DNA of 43,514 nucleotides, taken from contig JAGRGU010000028.1 in the NCBI GenBank assembly GCA_020445335.1, positions 24,028-67,541 of the forward strand, read 5' to 3'. Within the stretch, counting starts at the first letter, position 1. The number at the start of each line of letters is the position of its first letter. A program made the position numbers and the translations under genes. This document shows positions 1-8,916 of the stretch, piece after piece. The notes beneath the pieces were generated by a model, which had not been told where the DNA came from, ran no database searches, and saw only the letters and a program-made list of their open reading frames with translations. Source of the stretch: Gammaproteobacteria bacterium (GTDB lineage: Bacteria > Pseudomonadota > Gammaproteobacteria > Chromatiales > Chromatiaceae).

Positions 1-2
1 TG

Positions 3-194
3 CATGGTGTTACCAAGCCGGTCACCATAGATGTGGTGCAAGTAGGTGCCGGCAAGGACCCATGGGGCGGCTTTCGCCGCGGCTTCTCCGGCACCACCAT
101 GCTGACGCTGAAGGATTTCGGTATCACCAAGAACCTCGGCCCCGCTTCTGCGTCGCTGGAGATGATTCTCGACGTCGAGGGCGTACGTAAGTAG
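3..194 (+). CDS. YceI-family protein, C-terminal part (partial)
   Basis: The reading frame enters from the left edge and codes 63 residues before a TAG stop. The stretch has the alternating beta-strand pattern of YceI-family lipocalin-like periplasmic proteins. It shows '[11 protein letters not shown]', then a glycine-rich turn with 'GFRRGFSGT', then '[12 protein letters not shown]', which match the family's C-terminal half. YceI proteins bind isoprenoid-type lipids in a beta-barrel, and many are exported. The N-terminus and any signal peptide lie outside the window. A hairpin follows the stop, so this gene probably ends its transcript. The family call is fairly secure, but the substrate is unknown. 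Confidence 0.8.
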   Translation, partial: HGVTKPVTIDVVQVGAGKDPWGGFRRGFSGTTMLTLKDFGITKNLGPASASLEMILDVEGVRK

Positions 195-209
195 TCAGAC
201 TCCCCACCG

Positions 210-233
210 CCCGCTCCCGATAATCGGAGCGGG
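210..233 (+). terminator. Hairpin terminator after the YceI-like gene
   Basis: An 8-bp perfect stem (CCCGCTCC / GGAGCGGG) with an 8-base loop lies 16 bp after the stop codon. It is followed by an AT-rich stretch but no strict T-run, so it may be a weak intrinsic terminator. Confidence 0.5.
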
Positions 234-637
234 CAATATTGCGACTCTTCAATTTGAATACTGTCCGCCGAGCAGAATCCTGCCCCCCCCCGCCAACCTC
301 CCGGCACTAATGATTTTTCAGACGACACTCAACCCCACCAAACCGGTGGTTGGCAGGAACAGGAGATCTTGCTACAAAACTTGCTCAGACTCTGAAAGAT
401 CCAAAAAACCACGAATACGGTAACGAAAACCAAAAAATATGGCGAAAGGGCACCTGCTATTCGAGCCCCATTCCGGAACAACCCAGACAGTCTTGCTTTA
501 GGCTTGTAGCTGCTCGTTTCTGCCGAATTGCGAAAAAACTCTCGATCGCCGCGCTCACATCCGCATTGAACACGCTCCCCGCCAATGCGAACTGCCGATG
601 TGCTTCGTGGAAACCATTTTGAGCCAAGGGAAATGAG
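234..637. other. Non-coding stretch upstream of the carbamoyltransferase
   Basis: About 400 bases without a convincing gene. The short frames here (for example 350-622) lack a good ribosome site and resemble no protein I recognise. The region includes a C-run near 283-292. It presumably contains the promoter of the cluster starting at 638. I found no sigma-54 element with GG-N10-GC spacing and no clear sigma-70 pair. Confidence 0.4.
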
Positions 638-2398
638 ATGATCATTGTCGGTTACAGCGGTATCGATAACTCAGTCGAGTTCGCGCGAAATAATCCAGAC
701 CTCAGACCAGGTGAGGAACGCATGGTTCAAGGTCTCGACAGTGCAGCGACGCTGGTTGTCGATGGCAAAGTCATAGCAGCAGCCGAAGAAGAACGGTTCT
801 GTGGTCAAAAACATACTGGAAAGTTCCCGTCAGCCGCCATCTCCTTCTGTCTCCAGGAAGCCGGCTTGAGCATGAACGATATCGACTTTATCGCACACGG
901 TTTCAATTACCGGCTGGCCGCGCCTTTCTATAAAAAATTCGATCCCGCCATCTACGAGCATGTCTACAAGCCGGAGTTGCAGCTACGCCTGTGCGAGAGG
1001 AGCTTGGGCCTTCGAAATGCGGCAGAGCGCTTCATCTCCGTGGGGCATCACCTCGCACACGCCGCGAGTGCGTATTTTCCAAGCGGATACGACAAAGCGT
1101 TATGTGTCGTTTGTGACGGCATGGGTGAATTGGAGTCCTTCACCGCATTCGAAGTTGACGGTGGCGAGTTCAAAAAACTGGCTCAGGTTACTATCCCCAA
1201 CTCTATCGGAATTCTATACAGCCTGGTCACCCGACACCTGGGATTCGATTTCAACGCTGACGAGTACAAGTTGATGGGACTTGCGCCTTACGGCGACCCG
1301 GTCCCTTTTCGTCAGTTCTTCAATGACTTTGTAGTTCTGGGCGAACAGGGAAAGTTCGAGATAAGGTACGAACTGCTCACCAAAAGCGATGTGCGAGACG
1401 CGCACTTCCGTGATGTGCTGGCCAGTTTTGCCGAAATCATCTCCTCGCCCTCGGACATGGATGAGATGAAACAGATTCACTACGATTTTGCAGCTGCAGC
1501 GCAAGAGTGCGTCGAGCGCGTGCTTCTGCATGCAATTGGATATTGGCAACAAGCAACTGGTTTGAAGCAATTCTGTATGGCGGGCGGGGTCGCGCTCAAC
1601 TGCACCTTCAACGGCAAGCTTATCGAACGAAACATTTTCGATCGCATCTACATACAGCCTGCTGCCGGCGATGATGGTACCTCCTTGGGCGCGGCTCTGT
1701 TCACCGCGAACCGGAAAGGAGAGGATGTCACGGCCAGCCGCAAACAGCAGATGCCCTTCTATGGTCCCAGTTCAACGCATGATGAAATACTGAGGGCGGT
1801 CGAGAAGTTTCGCGACAAAGTGATCGTAACCGAATTTGACTCCGTTGAGGAAACCGCCTGTGATGCAGCTGAGGGCGTAGCGGACGATCTGGTTCAGGCA
1901 TGGTTCCAGGGGGCGATGGAATTCGGCCCGAGGGCGCTTGGCAATCGCACGATTCTGGCCAATCCCGCAAGCCCGGATATCAAATCCCGGGTGAATATGA
2001 TTATCAAGTTACGAGAAGGCTTTCGACCTTTTGCTCCCGCGGTAAACGCAGAGCACGCCGCAAAATACTTCGATATCGACATTGACGCAACACCCTTCGA
2101 GTACATGCTTGCAACCTGCCAGGTGAAGCCTGAATGGCGCGATAGGCTGCCGGGAATCACACACGTTGACGGCTCCGCGAGGGTACAGACTGTTTTCGAG
2201 CATCGTAACCCCGGTTTCTATCATCTTATCAATGAAATCGGCATCCGCACCGGTGTTTATTGCACGTTGAATACATCGTTCAACGTGATGTCCCAGCCGA
2301 TGATTGCACTCCCTGATACCGCTGTTGAGACGTTTCTAAGAGTAAAGATAGACCGCCTTTACATGGGACGAGTCCGACTCAGCAAGCCGGAGGAGTAG
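638..2398 (+). CDS. NodU/CmcH/TobZ-family carbamoyltransferase
   Basis: 586 residues, the normal length for the family. These enzymes use carbamoyl phosphate and ATP to form carbamoyl-AMP and then transfer the carbamoyl group to a hydroxyl of a sugar, antibiotic or Nod factor. The N-terminal ASKHA-like domain starts with 'IIVGYSGI' and carries the metal-binding HHLAH motif (residues 137-141) followed by an acidic 'CDGMGE' loop. The C-terminal YrdC-like part has 'FGPRALGNR', a 'LREGFRPFAP' segment and 'NTSFNV', all family hallmarks. The start is well supported: AAGGGA lies 6 bases before ATG. It is the first gene of a five-gene plus-strand cluster with an adenylation enzyme and a carrier protein, so a carbamoylated small molecule or glycan is a reasonable inference. 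The acceptor is unknown. Confidence 0.9.
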   Translation: MIIVGYSGIDNSVEFARNNPDLRPGEERMVQGLDSAATLVVDGKVIAAAEEERFCGQKHTGKFPSAAISFCLQEAGLSMNDIDFIAHGFNYRLAAPFYKKFDPAIYEHVYKPELQLRLCERSLGLRNAAERFISVGHHLAHAASAYFPSGYDKALCVVCDGMGELESFTAFEVDGGEFKKLAQVTIPNSIGILYSLVTRHLGFDFNADEYKLMGLAPYGDPVPFRQFFNDFVVLGEQGKFEIRYELLTKSDVRDAHFRDVLASFAEIISSPSDMDEMKQIHYDFAAAAQECVERVLLHAIGYWQQATGLKQFCMAGGVALNCTFNGKLIERNIFDRIYIQPAAGDDGTSLGAALFTANRKGEDVTASRKQQMPFYGPSSTHDEILRAVEKFRDKVIVTEFDSVEETACDAAEGVADDLVQAWFQGAMEFGPRALGNRTILANPASPDIKSRVNMIIKLREGFRPFAPAVNAEHAAKYFDIDIDATPFEYMLATCQVKPEWRDRLPGITHVDGSARVQTVFEHRNPGFYHLINEIGIRTGVYCTLNTSFNVMSQPMIALPDTAVETFLRVKIDRLYMGRVRLSKPEE

Positions 2399-2460
2399 AA
2401 CAGTAAGGCTTACTGACAACCAAACGACATCAAGCTGGCAATATTGATAATTCTGGAATA

Positions 2461-3720
2461 ATGAGCAGATTCGTAGCTAACGAACACGGCATAAAAGTTC
2501 TTGCGATGCCGCCTCCGTATAAAGCCTGGTTTGCACTCTGCAATGACCCTGACTACTCAACCGCCGAGTCATGGGACGAGGTTCATCACTACATCTGGGA
2601 GGAATTGAAACTTCCATTCGGTGACTCGTTCTTCATTAGCAACTGGAACCAGCAGTTACCCGACCAGGTAAATCTAACGGAGCATCCCCATCGTATTGCC
2701 GCCCACTCTCACGATGCAATCCATACCTGGGGGGACTTCGCGCTATCGGGAAAACATCGCTTCACTCGGGAAGACGCACTTTCAGCACTGGAGTTACTTA
2801 GAGCACACGATATCAGACCTTTGGTATGGACCGATCATTCTAATTTCATCGGCAACCTCATGCACAGGACAAGCAACAAAATCTTACCCAGAGTACGTGA
2901 CTCCTCCGGGCATGAATACATCAATGACGTCTACACAATGGACCTGGTGAAGGCAGCTGGTATTCGCTACGTCTGGGATGGAAGCCTGACCAAAGGTGTC
3001 ATCGGACAGGATCGCCCGGTCGGCCGGATGGAGTGGTATCGTCAGTCGACCAGAAAATACTCCCGCCGTACCCGCGCGATGATCGCCATTGCCGACAAGC
3101 TTTCCGCGCCTTTCTCCGAGTTCAAAAATAGCTCGATATTCAACTACGGCAAGAGTTGCAACCGGCAGTATGCCCCCGTCAGGTTTCCCGATGGCAGCCA
3201 TGTCTACTCCTTTTCACGCTATGGCAGCTGGGGGCTCGGTGATATCGACGGTCTTGCCAAAGCGATTGCCAAACCGGTGCTTCGTGAATTGTCACGAAAT
3301 GAAGGAACGATGGTGTTATACACGCATCTTGGAAAGCGGAATAAAAAGGGTGCGGACAGATCCGTGCATATTCCGAATGCCACCAAGAAGGCATTGATGG
3401 GCTTGTCCGATGCCTATCTGAGCAAAGAGATAAACATCTCTTCGACATCCACTCTGTTGGACTATCTGGTGTTGAGGGACAACCTGAAAATCGAGAAATC
3501 GGCAGTTCATTTCAGAGCCGATGGCATTCGCTACGAAAATCTCGTTCGCCAAGATCTCGACGGCCATATGTTCGGCCTGAGCTGCAACTGTTCGGACTTG
3601 AAGATCTATTGTGATGGTATTCAGGTCGAAGATACGGAAATCCTGCAGCAGGATGGCGGACTGCTGCTTAGGTTTCCATCGCACGAAACTCCTGCCAAAG
3701 GGGGTCACCAATGTCCATAG
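2461..3720 (+). CDS. Unknown protein, possibly a NodB-like carbohydrate deacetylase
   Basis: 419 residues, not confidently recognised. The N-terminal half has features reminiscent of polysaccharide deacetylase or TIM-barrel amidohydrolase folds. These are an acidic 'CNDPDY' after a first hydrophobic strand (about residues 25-35), a histidine-rich 'AAHSHDAIHTWGDF' block (about residues 80-93), and 'PLVWTDHSN' (about residues 120-128). D and H residues in these positions could form a metal site, as in NodB-type enzymes. There is no signal peptide, so it is probably cytoplasmic. It sits between the carbamoyltransferase (62 bp upstream) and a GNAT gene that overlaps its 3' end by 10 bp, implying one transcript. 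The deacetylase idea is inference from motif shape only; the C-terminal third resembles nothing I know. Confidence 0.7.
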   Translation: MSRFVANEHGIKVLAMPPPYKAWFALCNDPDYSTAESWDEVHHYIWEELKLPFGDSFFISNWNQQLPDQVNLTEHPHRIAAHSHDAIHTWGDFALSGKHRFTREDALSALELLRAHDIRPLVWTDHSNFIGNLMHRTSNKILPRVRDSSGHEYINDVYTMDLVKAAGIRYVWDGSLTKGVIGQDRPVGRMEWYRQSTRKYSRRTRAMIAIADKLSAPFSEFKNSSIFNYGKSCNRQYAPVRFPDGSHVYSFSRYGSWGLGDIDGLAKAIAKPVLRELSRNEGTMVLYTHLGKRNKKGADRSVHIPNATKKALMGLSDAYLSKEINISSTSTLLDYLVLRDNLKIEKSAVHFRADGIRYENLVRQDLDGHMFGLSCNCSDLKIYCDGIQVEDTEILQQDGGLLLRFPSHETPAKGGHQCP

Positions 3721-4721
3721 AGATAATAGATGCGGACGATCCCGACAGGGAAATGTTGGTGCGGTTTATCATCGAGACACGGGAGAACCATTGGAGTCCG
3801 CAGCAGATTCACGATTTCGTCGAGTGGCGCTATTTCGGTCGCGAGCATTCGGTGCCGGTAATGGCGGTCCGCGACGGCCAATGTCTTGCCTTCGTGGACA
3901 GTCAGGTTCGACACTACTTTCTAGGCGCCAACACAATCCCGCTGCAGGAGTCCTCGGAGTGGTTCTGCATGCCAAAGTACCGTCCGATCGGCCTGGGTAT
4001 CCGGGTCATGCAGAAGTTGATGGAACGTGAAACGCCGATCATTTCGGTCAGGGGTACTGTTGCGAGTCAACAGCTGGTGCAGAAGCTGGGCTGGCGGAAA
4101 ATCAGACCGGTTTACCTGTTCAGCAAGATGGTCAACTGGAAATCACGCGTTCGTGACCACTGGAGACGGCTCTCCGACACCAACAGAGGATCGGAGCTCA
4201 CCGTTGTCAACGAGGCTCCGGGCGGTGAGCACCCACCACCGGACGATGTTGCCTCCGACTGCCTGAAGACCCGATTGGAAACCTGGGAGATCCGCTGGTT
4301 CGACGCGGCTCCTGATTTCATCGGTAAGTTCCATTGGCTCAGGTTCTATCTGGACGACAGCTGCTGCGGATTCGCCCTGGTTCGCATATACCAGGGCGCG
4401 GAATATCGGCGCAGCCAGATCGTTCATCTGGAGTCGACGACAGACGACCGCTGGACGAATCTGGCAATCGTCGAAAAGACATCCGGGTTTCTGGCAAAAT
4501 CCGGAGCTTTGCGGATAATGGCGCGCGCCTCCTCACCCGCCGTTTGCCGTGCCTATGAAGATGCCGGATTCGTGAACGATGGACCACAACCCGGTTTTTT
4601 GTGGGATCGGGAGAGAAGCTTACCGACCGATAGCGATACCGATCTCAGTTACCTCAGGGGCGACGATTCCATTCGGCCTTTTTCGCACCAGGCGAACGCT
4701 TCACAGACGTGGAACGAATAG
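3711..4721 (+). CDS. GNAT-like N-acyltransferase, apparently two-domain
   Basis: 336 residues. The first 150 show GNAT-type features: 'VRFIIETRENHW', a strand 'VPVMAVRDGQCLAFVDSQ', and 'YRPIGLGIRVMQKLMER', which resembles the acyl-CoA pyrophosphate-binding loop and helix. 'VQKLGWRKIRPVYLFSK' is the usual late 'G(F/W)' strand. A second, degenerate GNAT-like half follows (about residues 190-315, ending 'YEDAGFVNDGPQPGFLW'). Such enzymes acylate an amine, or in Fem-like cases use aminoacyl donors. The GGGGG-rich ribosome site before ATG supports the start, which overlaps the upstream gene by 10 bp. Next to an adenylation enzyme and a carrier protein, it might transfer the carrier-bound acyl or aminoacyl group; this is inference. 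Confidence 0.75.
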   Translation: MSIEIIDADDPDREMLVRFIIETRENHWSPQQIHDFVEWRYFGREHSVPVMAVRDGQCLAFVDSQVRHYFLGANTIPLQESSEWFCMPKYRPIGLGIRVMQKLMERETPIISVRGTVASQQLVQKLGWRKIRPVYLFSKMVNWKSRVRDHWRRLSDTNRGSELTVVNEAPGGEHPPPDDVASDCLKTRLETWEIRWFDAAPDFIGKFHWLRFYLDDSCCGFALVRIYQGAEYRRSQIVHLESTTDDRWTNLAIVEKTSGFLAKSGALRIMARASSPAVCRAYEDAGFVNDGPQPGFLWDRERSLPTDSDTDLSYLRGDDSIRPFSHQANASQTWNE

Positions 4722-4728
4722 ATACCGC

Positions 4729-6303
4729 ATGAACCGTGACTCTATAGTCGAACTTTTTTGTAAAAGCGTCGATAGTGGGCCAGAGAGAATCGCGCTCGTC
4801 GCCGACGGCCGATCGTTCAGCTATTCGGAGCTGGCGTTTTTGGCACTGAAACTTGCGAAAACACTCGATGGAAGGCAAGCGTCACGTCGCATTGGCATAT
4901 ACGCTCATCGCACCGGCGTCGCCTACATGGGAATTCTCGCCGCGCTTGCATCCGGTAGAACCTATGTTCCGCTCAACCCACGGTTCCCCCCTGATCGGAA
5001 CGACTCCATCGTCCGCAGCGCGGGCGTTCAACAGATCATTTTGGACAACCGCTTTCTCGGCGATGACTTTATCGCCAAAACGAACGCCGAACTGATCGGC
5101 GTGGATCTGGAGAGTGAGGAGTCCTCGGACCACGATGATAGTCTGGAAGAGAGTGCCACGCTGGGCGCGGTTCTGAAGGAGCATCGCAAACAGCACGAAT
5201 CACACGCCTATATCATGTTCACGTCGGGCACCACCGGGGTACCCAAGGGAGTACCCATCACCCACGCCAATGTCATTGCCTATGTCGCCAACATACTTGA
5301 CCTTGCCGAGCTGTGCAGCACCGATCGCTGCTCGCAAACGTTTGACCTGACCTTCGATCTCTCTGTACACGACATGTTCGTCTGCTGGGCGGCGGGCGCG
5401 AGCCTTCATGTCCTGCCCGAAAAGGCGGTGATGGCACCGGCAAAGTTCATCAAGGAGCATGAACTGACCGTATGGTTTTCGGTCCCCTCGACAATTGGAT
5501 TCATGAAGAAGTTGCGCACACTTCGCCCTAACGCCTTCCCTTCGCTAAGGTGCAGCTGGTTTTGTGGTGAAGCACTACCCGCCGAAAGTGCAGAACACTG
5601 GAAGGCAGCGGCACCAAACTCTTTCGTAGAGAATCTCTATGGACCAACGGAGGCCACCATAGCCTTCACAGCCTACCGCTGGTCGGGGGATGAGGAGGTG
5701 GCACATTTATCCGGCGGCTATGTACCCATCGGTAAGCCTATGGGCACTCTGGAAACCATAATCCTCGATGAAAACCACTCTCCCGTGGAGTCCGGCAAGC
5801 CAGGCGAGCTATGCCTGGGTGGCAACCAACTGTCGCCAGGGTACTGGAACAATGAGGATAAAACCGCAGAAGTTTTTTTGCAGAGAACCTTTGAAGGTCG
5901 CCGACACGAACGGTGGTATCGAACCGGAGACCTGGTAAAACTCAATATTAATGGCGACATAGAATTCGTCGGACGCATAGATAATCAAGTTAAGATACTG
6001 GGGCATCGGGTCGAACTCGGAGAGATCGAACGCGCGGTACGACAAGCCGCAGGGACCGAGCTAGCGGCCGCGATCGCATGGCCCCGAATGGGTTCGACCG
6101 CCAGTGGAGTGGTTGTGTTTACATGCGGCGGATCGGATGATGTTAATCAGGTGATGGTGGATTGCGCAAAAACGCTCGCACCTTATATGGTTCCGAAAAT
6201 AATCAGAAAGATCGATACTTTTCCGATGAACGCCAACGGGAAAGTCGACCGCCGGGAACTGGAAAAACAGCTACAGAATGAGAACAAGAATGGACGAGAG
6301 TGA
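4729..6303 (+). CDS. Amino-acid adenylation enzyme (stand-alone, NRPS A-domain/DltA-like)
   Basis: 524 residues from the ATG at 4729, seven bases after the preceding stop. An in-frame ATG at 4579 would add 50 residues lying inside the upstream gene and is rejected. It is an ANL-superfamily ligase that makes an acyl-AMP and loads it onto a carrier protein. Visible core motifs are FTSGTTGVPKG (about 164-174), 'FDLSVHD' with Asp at about 210 (the position that holds the substrate alpha-amino group in A-domains and DltA), 'NLYGPTEATI', 'WYRTGDLV', 'GRIDNQVKILGHRVELGEIE' and 'NANGKVDRREL' with the catalytic C-terminal lysine. The size and the Asp point to an alpha-amino-acid substrate rather than a fatty acid. 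The downstream carrier gene overlaps its 3' end, so they form a loading pair. Confidence 0.9.
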   Translation: MNRDSIVELFCKSVDSGPERIALVADGRSFSYSELAFLALKLAKTLDGRQASRRIGIYAHRTGVAYMGILAALASGRTYVPLNPRFPPDRNDSIVRSAGVQQIILDNRFLGDDFIAKTNAELIGVDLESEESSDHDDSLEESATLGAVLKEHRKQHESHAYIMFTSGTTGVPKGVPITHANVIAYVANILDLAELCSTDRCSQTFDLTFDLSVHDMFVCWAAGASLHVLPEKAVMAPAKFIKEHELTVWFSVPSTIGFMKKLRTLRPNAFPSLRCSWFCGEALPAESAEHWKAAAPNSFVENLYGPTEATIAFTAYRWSGDEEVAHLSGGYVPIGKPMGTLETIILDENHSPVESGKPGELCLGGNQLSPGYWNNEDKTAEVFLQRTFEGRRHERWYRTGDLVKLNINGDIEFVGRIDNQVKILGHRVELGEIERAVRQAAGTELAAAIAWPRMGSTASGVVVFTCGGSDDVNQVMVDCAKTLAPYMVPKIIRKIDTFPMNANGKVDRRELEKQLQNENKNGRE

Positions 6304-6553
6304 AATCAAGACGATCCTGAGAGAGCTTGTTAATGGGAGACTGACAGCTCAGGGAAAGGCTACCGATATCCTCGATGACAATGTCAGCCTGGTGGATATT
6401 GGGGTGATCGACTCTTTCGGCTTCCTTGAACTGGTTGCCGAGCTTGAAGAAAAGACCGGCGTGTTTCCCGATTTCGAGGATGCTGACCCTGATCAGTTCA
6501 CCTCGATAAACGGCTTGGCGCAGGTCATCCTGGAGACCATGAAGCAGGCATAG
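6290..6553 (+). CDS. Free-standing acyl/peptidyl carrier protein
   Basis: 87 residues from ATG 6290, or 91 from the in-frame ATG at 6278; both overlap the ligase gene. The small acidic protein has the carrier-protein core 'VDIGVIDSFGFLELV', with Ser42 as the expected 4'-phosphopantetheine attachment site. It is followed by the helix 'ELEEKTGVFPDFEDADPDQFTSI', typical of DltC-like and NRPS-type carriers. It should be loaded by the adenylation enzyme just upstream. No condensation domain, thioesterase or phosphopantetheinyl transferase is in the window, so the loaded acyl group is probably handed to a transferase such as the GNAT protein. That partner assignment is inference. Confidence 0.9.
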   Translation: MDESEIKTILRELVNGRLTAQGKATDILDDNVSLVDIGVIDSFGFLELVAELEEKTGVFPDFEDADPDQFTSINGLAQVILETMKQA

Positions 6554-6858
6554 CGGTGGACAAAAGCCGCCGATCTTATCGATGGATGTGTTGGTCGGGA
6601 AGGTCTGCCATCCTGCTAGATATCGACATAGTACATTTTAGGCGAACCGGAATCGCTATTGGACGATAACTTGTAATACCCCGATTGAGACGTTTGCAGA
6701 CCTGACGATTCCAGCAACTGGAATGTCACCGGGCGTGTCACAATGAGCGTGTTCCACGTCACCCTGTCTCCGAACCAGCGGACCGAAATCGATCGGGAGT
6801 GATATCCTCTCTATTCGTTCAGCGCTATATCGCCCAATCGTGTAGCAGACAGCCTACT

Positions 6859-8103
6859 GTGATAACTAAATCATTCAATCTGTTTCTGATATGTTTTATG
6901 GGGCTGACGTTCAACATGCCATCCAACTCCGCATCCGGCAGCGCATATGTCAGCGAGCGTGATGACGATCTCACCTTTTGGAAGAGCGCATCTATTGCGC
7001 CACCCGCAATTCCCCCCGAAGGGGTTTACTCCCTGCCAACGGTTCAATACGCTCAACATCCAATACCGACACTTTCAACTTTGATCGGAGAGGGGTCTGT
7101 AAACAACCAGGCTCCGGCAGCTAACCTGGAAGTGGCTGCTAATCAGGGCAAACTGTCCGGGTCGGCATTCCCGCCAAAGAGCGTGGACGCGCGGTTTGCA
7201 ACTCTGCTTCGCAACGAACACCTGCACGACGCGCTCGCCATGAATAGCGACACGGAGGTCTGCGCGAACACGCGACCCTGCTTGAACAGAGGGCTGAAGA
7301 ACAAAAACATCAGCTATGATCAGAACGAAAACGCATTCGCGGTGAAACTCGACAAGGTGAGTCTAGACCCGCGCTGGCAGATTCGACGGTATTTTCCGGA
7401 ATTGAACCAGGATAATGCCAGCAGCATCTCGTTCCAGTGGGAGTTCAAGTATTCCGCCGCCTACCTATCAACCGGCGCTCTGCACACCTACAAGGCATTC
7501 CAGTTATCCAGCATATCGGAGAATCTTATGTTTGAATTGCAGCACCGATTCTCCAGAACAGATGAGACAGCGGTCGCATTGCCTACTATCCGCTACTACA
7601 TGACCACAGAGCACTCGGAAGCCACCGACAGCGACCCGCTGTCAACAGACGGACCACAGATTTCAAGTATCACGGGCGAGCCAATCGACAACTGGCAACC
7701 GGGCGGCAACACCGCCGCCGCCTATAGGGACGCAAAAATACGCAAATACAAAGCATCGGACCATTTAAGCAGCGAGACTTTTCATTCGCCCTACATCATC
7801 CGTGCGAATCTTTGGACCCGTGTCACGCTGGAGTTCGAGTGGATACCTGTCGGCCGCGCCAAGGAGTTGCGTCTGCGCATGTGGATGAGCGATGAAGAGA
7901 CGCCACCCACTCTGGTTATCGCCTCGGTCAAAGAGCCTGGAAAAGGCTTCCTGCTATCAAACGACGCCTCCAGGCAGAGCTTGAGCTTCCAGAACTGGTG
8001 GCTGGAGATGAACTCATCGCAGAGGGGGGTGCTACCCACACCGGGGACTGTCTGGGTGAAAAACTTCATCGTCTACAAGGATGCGACCATTCCGCTTGAA
8101 TAG
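6859..8103 (+). CDS. Secreted protein of unknown function, jelly-roll-like C-terminal half
   Basis: About 414 residues from the GTG at 6859. This start gives a compact signal peptide (Lys at position 4, then 'FNLFLICFMGLTF' and a small-residue cleavage zone around 'NSASGSA'). A GTG at 6799 would add 20 residues without a better ribosome site, so the start is uncertain. The N-terminal third is low-complexity and Pro/Ala/Ser rich. The C-terminal part, from about residue 150, is beta-rich with many aromatics ('ISFQWEFKYS', 'NLWTRVTLEFEW', 'LRLRMWMSDEE', 'FQNWWLEM', 'VWVKNFIVYKD'). That pattern suggests a concanavalin-like sandwich, as in polysaccharide lyases or glycan-binding proteins. I do not recognise the family. 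It follows the carrier gene by over 300 bp on the same strand and converges with the methyltransferase. Confidence 0.65.
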   Translation: MITKSFNLFLICFMGLTFNMPSNSASGSAYVSERDDDLTFWKSASIAPPAIPPEGVYSLPTVQYAQHPIPTLSTLIGEGSVNNQAPAANLEVAANQGKLSGSAFPPKSVDARFATLLRNEHLHDALAMNSDTEVCANTRPCLNRGLKNKNISYDQNENAFAVKLDKVSLDPRWQIRRYFPELNQDNASSISFQWEFKYSAAYLSTGALHTYKAFQLSSISENLMFELQHRFSRTDETAVALPTIRYYMTTEHSEATDSDPLSTDGPQISSITGEPIDNWQPGGNTAAAYRDAKIRKYKASDHLSSETFHSPYIIRANLWTRVTLEFEWIPVGRAKELRLRMWMSDEETPPTLVIASVKEPGKGFLLSNDASRQSLSFQNWWLEMNSSQRGVLPTPGTVWVKNFIVYKDATIPLE

Positions 8104-8127
8104 CGGCTCGATTCAAAGACGAAGCGG

Positions 8128-8916
8128 CTAGACTCTCTTCCTTGCAAATACAATGGTTCCCTCAACAAATAGATAGAGCAGAGCTCTCATCGCGGCGTTC
8201 GATCTTGCGGCCTTCACGATAGATGCAACCAATTGCGGCTTATGCTCCAGAAACATAGCGTCAAATCGGTCGAAGGTTTCGAATCCACGCTCCGAGAGTT
8301 CCTTGGAAAGATCAAAAAAATTAAACCAATTGACCGCTGGGAAATCTGAATAATTGGCCAGCTCAGGCTTTGTGGTGACCGCGAGGCGCTCCATTCTCCG
8401 TTTGAGCATTCCTGGCCACCAACTATAAAGCGGCAAATTGAACTCACTCTGTTTTGGGCATATCGTGTTTGTGGTTGTAAGAAGCAATACGCCACCCGGT
8501 TTGACCACCCGGCAGAACTCGTTAAGACAGCTCTCCCAATCCGGTACATGCTCAAGCAGTTCGACCGACAGACAAACGTCGAATACCCCCTCATCCCTGG
8601 GTATGTCGACTGCGCTTCCGGTTATCCACTCAATATCCAGGTTATCCTGCTGCGCAATCTCTTTGCCGACCTTCTGTAGATCGCCATCGATATCCATTGC
8701 GGTAACTGAGTAGCCGGCATTGGCCCAGAGCAGGGATTGCACACCCATTCCGCATCCCACATCCAAAACCCGGGTCTCACCATTCTCCGGATTGAGATGG
8801 AAGAGTTCTTCCATATGCAGCTTCAAACCCTCAAACCTCGCCGAGAGTTCAGGCTTATCAAGCCTTTTCCTGGTATGTTCGAGGAAGGCTTCATGCACTT
8901 CGGTCGACTCAGCCAT
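8128..8916 (-). CDS. Class I SAM-dependent methyltransferase
   Basis: 262 residues. Motif I 'VLDVGCGMG' (residues 50-57) binds S-adenosylmethionine. The acidic 'VTAMDID' end of strand 2, 'FDVCLSVELLEHVPDW' (motif II region) and 'VKPGGVLLLTTTN' (motif III) make this a typical UbiG/Coq3-like methyltransferase. The C-terminal part ('SWWPGMLKRRMERLAV', 'FFDLSKELSERGFETF') is less conserved and would set the substrate. It lies on the strand opposite the preceding cluster, with only 24 bp between the converging ends. It may or may not belong to that pathway. O-methylation of a quinone, lipid or glycan is possible, but nothing in the sequence decides this. Confidence 0.85.
   Translation of the reverse strand: MAESTEVHEAFLEHTRKRLDKPELSARFEGLKLHMEELFHLNPENGETRVLDVGCGMGVQSLLWANAGYSVTAMDIDGDLQKVGKEIAQQDNLDIEWITGSAVDIPRDEGVFDVCLSVELLEHVPDWESCLNEFCRVVKPGGVLLLTTTNTICPKQSEFNLPLYSWWPGMLKRRMERLAVTTKPELANYSDFPAVNWFNFFDLSKELSERGFETFDRFDAMFLEHKPQLVASIVKAARSNAAMRALLYLFVEGTIVFARKRV

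Noticed and set aside
350..622. 90-codon plus-strand frame upstream of the carbamoyltransferase
   Set aside because: No ribosome site, no recognisable composition or domain, and an overlapping minus-strand frame of similar quality; most likely chance.
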